Origin: Paraburkholderia agricolaris
GTDB lineage: Bacteria > Pseudomonadota > Gammaproteobacteria > Burkholderiales > Burkholderiaceae
NCBI RefSeq assembly: GCF_009455635.1
Contig: NZ_QPER01000002.1
Coordinates: 1,054,001-1,118,000, forward strand
Reading direction: 5' to 3'
Length of the DNA: 64,000 nucleotides
Under the pieces are notes generated by a model that did no database searches, had not been told where the DNA came from, and saw only the letters and a program-made list of their open reading frames with translations. Shown piece after piece: positions 24,516 to 32,798 of the stretch (its first letter is position 1; each line of letters begins with the position of its first letter). The position numbers and the translations under genes are program-made.

Positions 24516-25925
24516 ATGCGATGCTATGACGAGATGCGTCATCATGACGATGCCGTGCGGCCACACTACGCGCGCTTTGAGCGCTGGCTGGTGAAGCAGG
24601 GCAACGAGGCGATCGCGCGCAAGCGTGCGGAAGCCGACCTGCTGTTTCGCCGGGTCGGTATCACCTTTGCGGTGAACGGCGATTTGTCCGGCACCGAGCG
24701 GCTGATTCCCTTCGACCTGATTCCGCGCATCATTCCGCGCAGCGAATGGCAGACGCTGGAGGCCGGTTTGCGCCAGCGGGTGCAGGCGCTCAATCTGTTT
24801 ATCCACGACGTCTATCACGATCGCAACATCGTGCGTGCCGGTATCGTGCCGGCCGAACAGGTCTATACCAACGCGCAATACCGGCCTGAAATGCAGGGCG
24901 TCAATGTGCCGCTCGGTGTTTACGCGCATATTGCCGGGGTCGACGTGGTGCGCGCGGGCGACGAGGGCGAGTTCTACGTGCTCGAAGACAACCTGCGGGT
25001 GCCGTCGGGCGTGTCCTATATGCTGGAAAACCGCAAGATGATGATGCGGCTGTTCCCCGAACTGTTCGTGCAGAACCGCATTGCACCGGTCGCGCATTAT
25101 CCCGATCTGCTGCTCGACACACTGCGCTCGGTGGCGCCTGAAGGCGTCGACGATCCGGTCGTGGTGGTGCTCACGCCAGGCATGTACAACTCCGCGTATT
25201 TCGAGCACACCTTCCTCGCGCAGCAGATGGGCGTCGAACTGGTGGAAGGCAAGGACCTGTTCGTCGACGACAACTATGTGTTCATGCGCACTACGCAGGG
25301 GCCGAAGCGCGTCGACGTGATCTACCGCCGCGTCGACGACGATTTTCTCGATCCGCTCGCTTTCCGCAATGATTCGGCGCTGGGCGTGCCGGGTCTGTTG
25401 ACCGCGTATCGGGCTGGACGTGTAGCGCTCGCGAACGCCATGGGCACCGGCATCGCCGACGACAAATCGATCTACCCGTACGTGCCGGAAATGATCGAGT
25501 TCTACCTCGGCGAGAAGCCGATCCTCAACAACGTGCCCACGTTCCAGTGCCGCAAGCCCGACGATCTTGCCTACACGCTCGCGCATCTGCCCGAGCTGGT
25601 GGTGAAGGAAGTGCACGGCGCGGGTGGCTACGGAATGCTGGTGGGACCGGCTTCGACGAAAGCCGAAATCGAGTCGTTCCGCGAGCGCCTGATTGCGCGG
25701 CCGGCGGGTTATATCGCGCAGCCCACGCTGGCGCTTTCTGCGTGTCCGACTTTTGTCGAAGCGGGCATCGCGCCACGCCATATCGACCTGCGGCCCTTCG
25801 TGCTGTCCGGCAAGGGCGTGACGATGTGCGCGGGCGGTCTCACGCGCGTGGCGTTGCAGGAAGGCTCGCTGGTCGTCAATTCGTCGCAGGGAGGCGGGAC
25901 TAAAGATACGTGGATGGTCGACTGA
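24516..25925 (+). CDS. Circularly permuted ATP-grasp protein (DUF404/DUF407)
   Basis: A 469-residue protein. The N-terminus (YDEM...VRPHYARF) and the stretch NGDLSGTERLIPFDLIPRII are hallmarks of the circularly permuted ATP-grasp type 2 family. Later motifs include VLEDNLRVPSGVSYMLENR (nucleotide and metal site), LVEGKDLFVDDN, DVIYRRVDDDFLDP, and the C-terminal VVKEVHGAGGYGMLVGP and SSQGGGTKDTWMVD. ATP-grasp enzymes ligate carboxylates to amines, so it probably joins amino acids or tags a peptide or protein. It heads a four-gene cluster with alpha-E, transglutaminase-like and Anbu genes. I prefer the start at 24516, near the typical YDEM opening; 24468 and 24534 are alternatives. Confidence 0.92.
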   Translation: MRCYDEMRHHDDAVRPHYARFERWLVKQGNEAIARKRAEADLLFRRVGITFAVNGDLSGTERLIPFDLIPRIIPRSEWQTLEAGLRQRVQALNLFIHDVYHDRNIVRAGIVPAEQVYTNAQYRPEMQGVNVPLGVYAHIAGVDVVRAGDEGEFYVLEDNLRVPSGVSYMLENRKMMMRLFPELFVQNRIAPVAHYPDLLLDTLRSVAPEGVDDPVVVVLTPGMYNSAYFEHTFLAQQMGVELVEGKDLFVDDNYVFMRTTQGPKRVDVIYRRVDDDFLDPLAFRNDSALGVPGLLTAYRAGRVALANAMGTGIADDKSIYPYVPEMIEFYLGEKPILNNVPTFQCRKPDDLAYTLAHLPELVVKEVHGAGGYGMLVGPASTKAEIESFRERLIARPAGYIAQPTLALSACPTFVEAGIAPRHIDLRPFVLSGKGVTMCAGGLTRVALQEGSLVVNSSQGGGTKDTWMVD

Positions 25926-26108
25926 CGCGGTTGCTCCAGCGGTTGCCACGCAGTTGCCACGCAGCAACGCCTGTCACACGGCAGGCAGCCGCGCCCGCAA
26001 CCTGACGCGCCGGGGCAGATCACTCAGACTGCCGCCGGCGCACACGGATAACCCGCGCGGACCTTTACTTTTGCCCAGGTCTTGCGTCATCAGATACGGA
26101 ACGCCGTC

Positions 26109-27059
26109 ATGCTAAGCCGAACCGCCGATCACCTCTTCTGGATGGCCCGTTACATGGAGCGCGCGGAGAACACCGCCCGCATGCTCGATATCAACCTGAA
26201 GGCGCTGCTGTTGCCGCAGACGCCCGAACAGGAGGCGCGCGCGCAACGCTCGGTGCTGCGCATCTCCGAACTCGAAGCCGCTTTCGCACAGCGCTACGAC
26301 GAACCGACCCGCGAACACGTGCTCGATTTCATGGTGGCCGACGCGACCAATCCATCGAGCATTCACTCGTGTTTGCAGGCCGCGCGTGAGAATGCCCGCG
26401 CCGTGCGCGGCACCTTGACGACCGAATGGTGGGAAACCATCAACGACACCTGGCTCGAGTTCAACGAACGTTCCTCGGCCGGCCAGGCGGCGAGCAATCC
26501 GGGCGCGCTATTCGAGTGGGTGAAGTTCCGCTCGCATCTGTCGCGCGGCGTGACGATCGGCACAGCGTTGCAGGACGACGCGTTTTTCTTCACGCAGCTC
26601 GGCACCTTCCTCGAACGTGCCGACAACACCGCGCGGATTCTCGACGTGCGTTTTGCCGACGTCGAGCCGAATTCGCGCGACGCCGCCCGCCAGCTCGAAG
26701 ACTTCTATTACTGGACCTCGATTCTCAGTTCGGTGTCGGCGCTAGAGATTTATCGCAAGGTGTATCGCGACGTCGTGACGCCCGCGCGGGTGGTCGAACT
26801 GATGATCCTGAACCAGCAGATGCCGCGTTCGCTGCTCGCTTCGCTCGAAGGCGTCTGCTCGAATCTGGCGATGCTGCGCACGCCGGGCTCGAATCAGTGC
26901 GAACGGTTCGCCGGCAAGCTGCGCGCCGAGTTGCTGTACTCCGACATCCGGCAGATTTTCGAAGCCGGCCTGCACGCCTATCTGACGCAGTTCCTTGCTC
27001 GCGTGTTCGAGCTCGGCAATCTGGTTGCGCGTACCTATCTGATGCTGCCAGTCGCCTGA
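26109..27059 (+). CDS. Alpha-E domain protein (DUF403)
   Basis: A 316-residue all-helical protein. The opening MLSRTADHLFWMARYMERAE is the signature of the alpha-E family. Further conserved patches are ARENARAVRGTLTTEWWE (about 95-115), FFTQLGTFLERADNTARILD (about 160-180) and a helix-rich C-terminus. The gene is typically encoded beside a circularly permuted ATP-grasp gene, and the two have been proposed to act together in peptide-bond formation or peptide tagging. The start at 26109 fits the usual N-terminus; an in-frame ATG at 26082 would add nine residues. It sits 183 bases after the ATP-grasp gene and 12 bases before the transglutaminase gene. Confidence 0.92.
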   Translation: MLSRTADHLFWMARYMERAENTARMLDINLKALLLPQTPEQEARAQRSVLRISELEAAFAQRYDEPTREHVLDFMVADATNPSSIHSCLQAARENARAVRGTLTTEWWETINDTWLEFNERSSAGQAASNPGALFEWVKFRSHLSRGVTIGTALQDDAFFFTQLGTFLERADNTARILDVRFADVEPNSRDAARQLEDFYYWTSILSSVSALEIYRKVYRDVVTPARVVELMILNQQMPRSLLASLEGVCSNLAMLRTPGSNQCERFAGKLRAELLYSDIRQIFEAGLHAYLTQFLARVFELGNLVARTYLMLPVA

Positions 27060-27071
27060 CGGAGTTTTCTT

Positions 27072-27872
27072 ATGTACCTGACGATCCGCCACGACACGTC
27101 CTATCGCTACGAAGCGACTGTCCATTATTCGATCCAGCAATTGCGACTGACCCCCTCGAGCGGCGCCTCGCAGGTGGTGCGGCGCTGGAGTATCGATGCG
27201 CCCGGCAAGCTCGACGCGACCTTCGATGCTTACGGCAATGCGCTGCACACGCTCGTCATCAACAAGCCGCATGGCGAGATTCGTTTGCATGTAGCCGGCG
27301 AAGTGGACACCATTGCGCTGAAAGACGGCCAGTTACCCGACGCCGTCGGCCCGATCCCGCTCGAGCATTTCACCTGCTCGACACGTCTTACCGAGGCCGA
27401 CGCGGCGATTCGCGAACTGGCCGCGTCGGTGCCGAGCCTCGCGAGTTCAGGCAATCTGATCGAATTGTCCGAACAGATCGTGCAGCGCGTGAAGTACAAC
27501 CCCGGCATCACCGAAGTCACCAGCACCGCCGCCGAGGCGCTCGCGCTCGGCAACGGCGTATGCCAGGACCATGCGCACCTGATGCTGGCCTGTTGCCGCG
27601 TGCGCGGCATCCCGGCGCGTTATGTGAGCGGCTACATCGAACCCGGCGACGTCGAGCACGGCGCGAGCCATGCGTGGGTCGACGTCTGGCTCGACGGCCA
27701 GGGCTGGATCTCCATCGACGTCACGCATGCCGCGTTTGCCAGCGAGATCTACTGCCGGCTCGCCGTGGCGCGCGACTACGAAGCCGCCGCGCCGGTGCGC
27801 GGCCGGCGTATCGGCGGGCTGGAAGAGCATCTGAAGGTGTCTGTCACGGTCAGTGGGCAGACGCCGCAATAG
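27072..27872 (+). CDS. Transglutaminase-like protein
   Basis: A 266-residue protein with an N-terminal beta domain (Bacterial transglutaminase-like N-terminal region, about 1-90) and a papain-fold core. The catalytic triad is intact: Cys164 in GNGVCQDHAH, His200 in ASHAWVDVW and Asp216 in SIDVTH. There is no signal peptide, so it should act in the cytoplasm. Proteins of this subfamily may cleave or form isopeptide bonds. It lies 12 bases after the alpha-E gene and 72 before the Anbu gene. In the cluster it could remove or transfer a peptide tag made by the ATP-grasp partner, with the proteasome-like peptidase degrading the product; that scheme is a proposal, not shown here. Confidence 0.93.
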   Translation: MYLTIRHDTSYRYEATVHYSIQQLRLTPSSGASQVVRRWSIDAPGKLDATFDAYGNALHTLVINKPHGEIRLHVAGEVDTIALKDGQLPDAVGPIPLEHFTCSTRLTEADAAIRELAASVPSLASSGNLIELSEQIVQRVKYNPGITEVTSTAAEALALGNGVCQDHAHLMLACCRVRGIPARYVSGYIEPGDVEHGASHAWVDVWLDGQGWISIDVTHAAFASEIYCRLAVARDYEAAAPVRGRRIGGLEEHLKVSVTVSGQTPQ

Positions 27873-27944
27873 CGGCGGCAGGAGGGCGCATGCGCGCGGC
27901 ATTACAATAGCGCCGTTCTGTCGTTTTTTGCGGGTACTTTCTTT

Positions 27945-28814
27945 ATGACCTACTGTGTGGCCATGTCCGTCGACGACGGGCTCGTGTTCCTGTCGGACAC
28001 GCGCACCAATGCGGGCGTCGATCACATCAGCACAGCGCGCAAGATGTCGGTGTTCGAGCAGCCGGGCGAGCGCATGCTCGTGCTGCTGGGCGCCGGCAAC
28101 CTGTCGCTTACGCAAGCGGTGCTGCACGAGCTGTCCGAGCCGGCCGATCCCTCGTTGCCCACGCTCTGGAACGCGCCGACCATGGCCGACGCAGCTCGCG
28201 TGATCGGCCGTGCAGTGCGCGGCGTGCATCAGCGCGAAGCCGAGGCGTTGCAAGAATTCGGCGTCGACTTCAATTGCAGCTTCATTCTTGGCGGCCAGAT
28301 CGCGGGTAACCGGCCGCGCCTGTTCATGATCTACGCGGCGGGGAATTTCATTGAAGCGTCGGCCGTGAACCCGTATTTCCAGATCGGCGAGGCCAAGTAC
28401 GGCAAGCCGATCATCGATCGCGTACTGACACCGTCCACGCCGCTCGACGAAGCGGCCAAGTGCGCGCTGATTTCAATGGATTCGACGCTGCGCTCGAACC
28501 TGTCGGTGGGCCTGCCGCTCGATCTTCTGGTCTACGAGAAAGATTCGCTGCGTGTCACGCGCTTCGTTTCGATCGATCACGACAACGCCTACTTCGAGAT
28601 GATTCATCGCACGTGGGGCGAGCGGCTGCGTCAGGTATTCGGCGAGATTCCCGATCCGGACTGGCAGGATTCGCCCAATGTGCCGCTGCTGCAACGCGAA
28701 CGGGCACTGGTGCTGCATCGTGCGCCGGTGGGGGCGGACGGTGTGGAGCATGAGTTCGATGCCAAGCCGGCGCAGACCCTGGCGCAGGCGGAGAAGGCTA
28801 AAGCGCAACGCTAG
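27945..28814 (+). CDS. Proteasome-related peptidase of the Anbu/BPH family
   Basis: A 289-residue Ntn-hydrolase. After removal of Met1 the N-terminal Thr becomes the nucleophile, as in HslV and 20S proteasome beta subunits. Counting from it, Asp17 (in LSDTRTN) and a lysine at position 32 (in STARKM) complete the expected active site. The length and the DFNCSFILGGQI, YFQIGEAKYGKP and SMDSTLRSNLSVG motifs match the Anbu (ancestral beta subunit) family, also called BPH in beta-proteobacteria. No dedicated unfoldase ATPase gene is nearby. It is the last of four cluster genes. Its role in the cell is not well understood for the family; general peptide turnover is likely. Confidence 0.92.
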   Translation: MTYCVAMSVDDGLVFLSDTRTNAGVDHISTARKMSVFEQPGERMLVLLGAGNLSLTQAVLHELSEPADPSLPTLWNAPTMADAARVIGRAVRGVHQREAEALQEFGVDFNCSFILGGQIAGNRPRLFMIYAAGNFIEASAVNPYFQIGEAKYGKPIIDRVLTPSTPLDEAAKCALISMDSTLRSNLSVGLPLDLLVYEKDSLRVTRFVSIDHDNAYFEMIHRTWGERLRQVFGEIPDPDWQDSPNVPLLQRERALVLHRAPVGADGVEHEFDAKPAQTLAQAEKAKAQR

Positions 28815-28947
28815 GCCAGGGCGGGCGCGCCTGCGTCCGCTTTCTTCGACGCCATATCCTGCGCCACGCTGTAGCTTTGCCCGCGGCTGATTTCGGCGTC
28901 GGCAGCGTGCTGCCCTGAGCCGCCTTCACAGCCAGAACCATCAGACG

Positions 28948-28985
28948 AAAAAAAACCAGCCACGGGTTTGCACCCGTGGCTGGTT
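28948..28985 (-). terminator. Rho-independent terminator of the porin gene
   Basis: AACCAGCCACGGG (28954-28966) pairs with CCCGTGGCTGGTT (28973-28985) through a six-base loop. On the minus strand it is followed by an A/T run (28948-28955 on the plus strand), so it terminates the minus-strand porin transcript. Confidence 0.93.
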
Positions 28986-29023
28986 CTCAACTGCGTATTG
29001 CTTCAGCAGTCCGTCAAGTTCGA

Positions 29024-30217
29024 TTAGAACTTGTGGCGGATGCCCAGGCTAACCATTTCTTGCGTGTTGGAAGCCGACGGGTTGCCGTACGAACCGATCG
29101 ATGCGCCAGCGCTGACCAGCGAATTACCGTCACGTTGCTGGCCGCTTGCGTGTTGCCATGCGCCAACCAGGTAGACGTCCGTGCGCTTCGACAGGTTGTA
29201 GTCGCCGCCCAGCGAGATCTGGTTATACGTAGCGCTCGCGTCGCCCGTAGCCTTCGTGTAGATGTAGCCCACGCCCACCAGCATTGCCGGCGTTGCCTGG
29301 TAGCCAAGGTACACGCCGCCGACGTTGTACTTTTCCGTCGAACCGAAGCCCGAATTTGCATCCGGCTTGTATTGCGCATTGCTGTAGCGCAGGTTGACCG
29401 TGAACGGGCCTGCTACGTATTGCGCAGCGACCTGAGCGATACCGATCGATTTGGCTGCCGAATAGGCACCATTGACCAGGCTGCCGTCGAACGTGCCGTC
29501 GGAAGTGCTGCCGTTCCAGCCCACTGTCTGGTTCGGCGGCGTGCCCGTTGTGCGGCTAGCCAGCGTATTGCCGTTGTCAGCGCGGAAGTAGCCGGCAGCA
29601 ACGCTAAACGGACCCGTTGCAAACGTTGCAGCACCCGACCACGTTTGGCCCGAACCCGTCGAACCAGCCACGCCGCCCAGCGCGTACAGACCTTCGAACT
29701 GGAAGCCGCCCCACACCGGCGAGGTGTACTTGATGGCGTTGTTCGTGCGCGAGGAGTTGTCGTTGTTATCGACGTCGCCCGGCGTTGCGAAGGTGGAACC
29801 GAAATAGTTGTCACCCGTCAGCGGCTGAACCAGGTCGACCACCGGGTCGTACTGACGACCCAGCGTGAACGTGCCCCACTGATCGCCCGTCAGGCCAACG
29901 TAGGCTTGACGACCGAACATCTTGCCGCCTTGACCCAGCTTGCCGGTGTTCACGTCAAAGCCGTTTTCCAACTGGAAGATTGCCTTCAGGCCACCGCCGA
30001 GATCTTCCGTGCCCTTCAGGCCGAAACGATCACCTTGCAGGTTGCCGCCGTACATTTGCGTCAGATTTGAATTCTTGCCGGCCGAATTTTGCGTGTTGTG
30101 AACGAACTGGACCGATTCATCGATCAAGCCGTAAAGGGTAACGCTGCTTTGAGCATGTGCCACGCCGGTGACGCCCAGAAGCGCCAGCGAGAGGGTAGAC
30201 AGTGCGATTCGTTTCAT
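29024..30217 (-). CDS. Classical Burkholderia-type outer-membrane porin
   Basis: A 397-residue trimeric porin of the Gram-negative porin family. The signal peptide (MKRIALSTLSLALLG... to A-H-A) is followed by QSSVTLYGLIDESV, the standard beta-proteobacterial porin opening. GGGLKAIFQLENGFD, RQAYVGLTGDQWGTFTLGRQ and LSLGIRHKF-type ending strands follow; the final Phe is the BAM signal. It provides general diffusion of small solutes. I chose the ATG at 30217 because GGAGA lies just upstream and the signal peptide then begins correctly; the longer frame from 30313 has no support. It is followed by a strong terminator. Confidence 0.94.
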   Translation of the reverse strand: MKRIALSTLSLALLGVTGVAHAQSSVTLYGLIDESVQFVHNTQNSAGKNSNLTQMYGGNLQGDRFGLKGTEDLGGGLKAIFQLENGFDVNTGKLGQGGKMFGRQAYVGLTGDQWGTFTLGRQYDPVVDLVQPLTGDNYFGSTFATPGDVDNNDNSSRTNNAIKYTSPVWGGFQFEGLYALGGVAGSTGSGQTWSGAATFATGPFSVAAGYFRADNGNTLASRTTGTPPNQTVGWNGSTSDGTFDGSLVNGAYSAAKSIGIAQVAAQYVAGPFTVNLRYSNAQYKPDANSGFGSTEKYNVGGVYLGYQATPAMLVGVGYIYTKATGDASATYNQISLGGDYNLSKRTDVYLVGAWQHASGQQRDGNSLVSAGASIGSYGNPSASNTQEMVSLGIRHKF

Positions 30218-30610
30218 CCATTTCTCCACGCAGATGATTAGTTTGTTGTTGCGCAAAGGAGAATAGCTCACTGCTCGAAGCGTTAAGAACTGGAAAAAAA
30301 AGACTGTCTCCAAAAACTGACAAACGACGCAAAGCCTTGTATTTAAAGCCTGTTAACGATTATTGCTATTTCCGCAATATTGCATCGTGAAATGCGCATT
30401 ATTGTTGTTTCGTTGATAGTGAAGGCTCCGGTACCGGTAATTTAGACACTTGTTTGAATGGCCGTTGTAATGTAGTCGTCTAACTGTTCCGGCCGTTTTT
30501 CAGCGTCCATATAAAAGTCGAACTGCGTTGTGCTTGACGGGCGCGCTGGACAGAATTTATGCGTTGTGATCCGGACGGCCGCTGCGCTCAGAGGTCATGA
30601 CGGACACGCA
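30218..30610. other. Divergent-end gap upstream of the porin gene
   Basis: No gene is supported. The AT-rich first 200 bases (30218-30430) must hold the minus-strand porin promoter and probably sites for osmo- or nutrient-response regulators. The remainder is the tail of the convergent BrkB gene transcript side. No palindrome stands out. Confidence 0.35.
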
Positions 30611-31924
30611 TCAGTCCTCATCTGCGGTCGCGTTCTCGTCGCCGGTGCGGCGCGCCAAGCTTGCTGCCGCCAGTCCGGCTGCCGCCGCAAACAGCACCGA
30701 AGTCCACGGATATCGCCGGACATAGCGGTCGGCCGCGACGGCCGTGCGGCCCGCGCTGGTCAGCGTGACGGCGGCAACGCGTGTCGCCTGGGCTTCGGCC
30801 AGTACGACCGAGCGGCCGATCTTCACCGCAGCCGCCCGCACGGAAGTCGGATTGCGCGTTCGCATTCGTGGTGAGGCCGAAGCTGGTGTAGCGTGGCCAG
30901 GTGTCGAGGCCGATGCCGCTGCGACTGCATGAACCTCGCGGCTTTTTGCGTGCGGCACGGCATCCGCCGATACGGTCGAGGCCGCCAGTACTGAAGCGAG
31001 CTTGGCGCGGCTGCCCGGTGGCGACTCGTCCTGCATGCCCCAGCCACCGCGCGGATCGTGCATGCGCCCGCGCGCCGCCGAAAACTCGGCGCCGAGCAGC
31101 AGCACGACGGCCGAGAAATACAACCACATCAGCAGCACGGCCAGCGAGCCTGCCGCGCCGAACGAACTCGCCATTCCGGCGTGTGCAATATAGAGCGCGA
31201 ATAACTTCTTGCCCGCCGAGAACAGCACGGCGGCTACGACCCCGCCGACGAACGCATCGAGCCAGCGCACCTTGGCGTCCGGCAGAAACTTCAGCAGGCC
31301 GGCAAAGGCGAAGGCCAGCACCAGCAAGCCGACACCGAGTTGCAGCAGATTGCCGATCACCACATACGGCGAGTTGCCCCATAGCCATTTGCCGATGAAC
31401 GTGATGACCGTGTCGAGCACCAGCGAGACGATCAGCAGGAACGCGACGCCGAGCACGAGGCCGAACGAAATCAGGCGCACGCGCACCAGTGCGATCACGC
31501 TCGACGAGCGCGGCCCGGTATAGGGCCACACCAGATTGAGTGCGCTATTGAGCGACGAGAAGGTTGCCGAGGCGCCGATCGCCAGCATCGTGAACGAAAT
31601 GATCGCCGCGATGCCACCGGCGCTGCCGCTGTGATGAGCGTTCTCGACGATGGTCTGTACGCCCGCCGCGGCCTGGTCGCCGAGCAGGCCGTGAATATGG
31701 TTGAACAACTCACCGCGCGCGGCTTCGGCGCCGAAGAACCAGCCCGCCACGGCGATCACCATGACCAGCGTGGGCGCGAGCGAGAACGCCGCATAGAACG
31801 CGATGCTGGCGGCCATGGCCGCGCAGCGGTCCTCGGCAAACTGTTTGAATGCGCCGATTGCCCAATTAGCCTGCTTGCGGGCCACCGACTGGAGGTTCTC
31901 GGCGGAAAGCGTGTCGATGTCCAT
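30611..31924 (-). CDS. YihY/BrkB-family membrane protein with YqjD/ElaB-like C-terminal tail
   Basis: A 437-residue protein. The first 290 residues form the YihY/BrkB fold: a RCAAMAASIAFYAAFSLAPT opening, then about six membrane helices ending with LLMWLYFSAVVLLLGAEFSAA. After an Ala/Ser/Arg-rich linker, the last 80 residues end in VRRYPWTSVLFAAAAGL-type sequence that recalls the C-terminal anchor of ElaB/YqjD/DUF883 proteins (YVxxNPWxSVxxAAxxG, ending in Arg residues). YihY proteins have poorly known roles, often linked to export or envelope stress; YqjD-like anchors bind ribosomes at the membrane. Such a fusion is unusual. Start at 31924 is the ATG giving the usual family N-terminus; a longer frame reaches 32032. 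Confidence 0.85.
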   Translation of the reverse strand: MDIDTLSAENLQSVARKQANWAIGAFKQFAEDRCAAMAASIAFYAAFSLAPTLVMVIAVAGWFFGAEAARGELFNHIHGLLGDQAAAGVQTIVENAHHSGSAGGIAAIISFTMLAIGASATFSSLNSALNLVWPYTGPRSSSVIALVRVRLISFGLVLGVAFLLIVSLVLDTVITFIGKWLWGNSPYVVIGNLLQLGVGLLVLAFAFAGLLKFLPDAKVRWLDAFVGGVVAAVLFSAGKKLFALYIAHAGMASSFGAAGSLAVLLMWLYFSAVVLLLGAEFSAARGRMHDPRGGWGMQDESPPGSRAKLASVLAASTVSADAVPHAKSREVHAVAAASASTPGHATPASASPRMRTRNPTSVRAAAVKIGRSVVLAEAQATRVAAVTLTSAGRTAVAADRYVRRYPWTSVLFAAAAGLAAASLARRTGDENATADED

Positions 31925-32141
31925 GGTCGTTTTTCTCAATGGGATGCAGGCGCCGGATACGCCATGTAGTTGCTGCGAATTTGCTGTGAAGTGGCATCGA
32001 CGCCGCCCTCGCCGTATCGACGCGTCCCGCAAACCGTGTGCCTGTGACTAACTATAACAAGCACCGGATGCACCTGGGCGTGATACGCCGCAAGCACGCA
32101 TGCCATTAGAATGCCGATGGACCTTCACTTTTTTTATCGCC

Positions 32142-32681
32142 ATGCACTCGCACGAACTCGTCAAACAGCTGGACGTCATTACCGCGGAACAATTGAGCGC
32201 GCATTTGCCGGCGCATGTCGTCGAAAATCTCCCGGCCCAGGGCGTGACCGTATTTGCCGTGAGCGACGACGCGTCGGACACGGCCGAATTCAGCGCGCGC
32301 TACGGCTTTGGCCTGGAAGATTGCGCCAACACGATCGTGGTCCGCTACAAGAAGGAGGGCGCCGAACATTATGCGGCGCTGGTTTCGCTGGGTTCGCTGC
32401 GCCTCGACATCAACGGGGCGGTGAAGGCGGCACTCGGCGCGCAACGCCTTTCGTTCGCCAAAAGGGAAGCCGCCGTGGAGCATAGCGGAATGGAATTCGG
32501 TGGCATTACCGCGTTTGGCTTGCCGGACGACTGGCGCATTCTCGTCGACGCCGCGGTCATGGAGCGCGCCCAGATCGTGATGGGAGCGGGGGTGCGGGCA
32601 GCCAAGCTGCTGCTGGCGCCCGACGTGCTGCGGCAATGGCCGCGCTGCGAAGTCGCCGCGCTGGCGCTGCCCGCCGAGTGA
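32142..32681 (+). CDS. YbaK/EbsC-like aminoacyl-tRNA deacylase domain protein
   Basis: A 179-residue single-domain protein. The stretch NTIVVRYKKEG...YAALVSLGSLRLD, the GMEFGGITAFGLP motif and a VGAG-like IVMGAGVRAAKLLL segment match the YbaK/prolyl-tRNA-synthetase-associated fold, which hydrolyses wrongly charged aminoacyl-tRNAs such as Cys- or Ala-tRNA(Pro). The usual catalytic Lys is within the RYKKEG strand region, though I cannot fix it without alignment. I selected the ATG at 32142; the ATG at 32100 would add 14 hydrophobic residues with no better ribosome-binding site. The gene stands alone between a BrkB gene and a chemoreceptor, on the opposite strand from the former. Confidence 0.82.
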   Translation: MHSHELVKQLDVITAEQLSAHLPAHVVENLPAQGVTVFAVSDDASDTAEFSARYGFGLEDCANTIVVRYKKEGAEHYAALVSLGSLRLDINGAVKAALGAQRLSFAKREAAVEHSGMEFGGITAFGLPDDWRILVDAAVMERAQIVMGAGVRAAKLLLAPDVLRQWPRCEVAALALPAE

Positions 32682-32798
32682 ACAAACGCTGAAGTTTTCC
32701 CCCGCGTGGCCGTTATTCCAAAGACTGACATAAATAGTTGAAGTGCCCGCTCTCGCGCGGCGCGTCGAATACAAATACAAGTCCAAAGGAATACGGAG

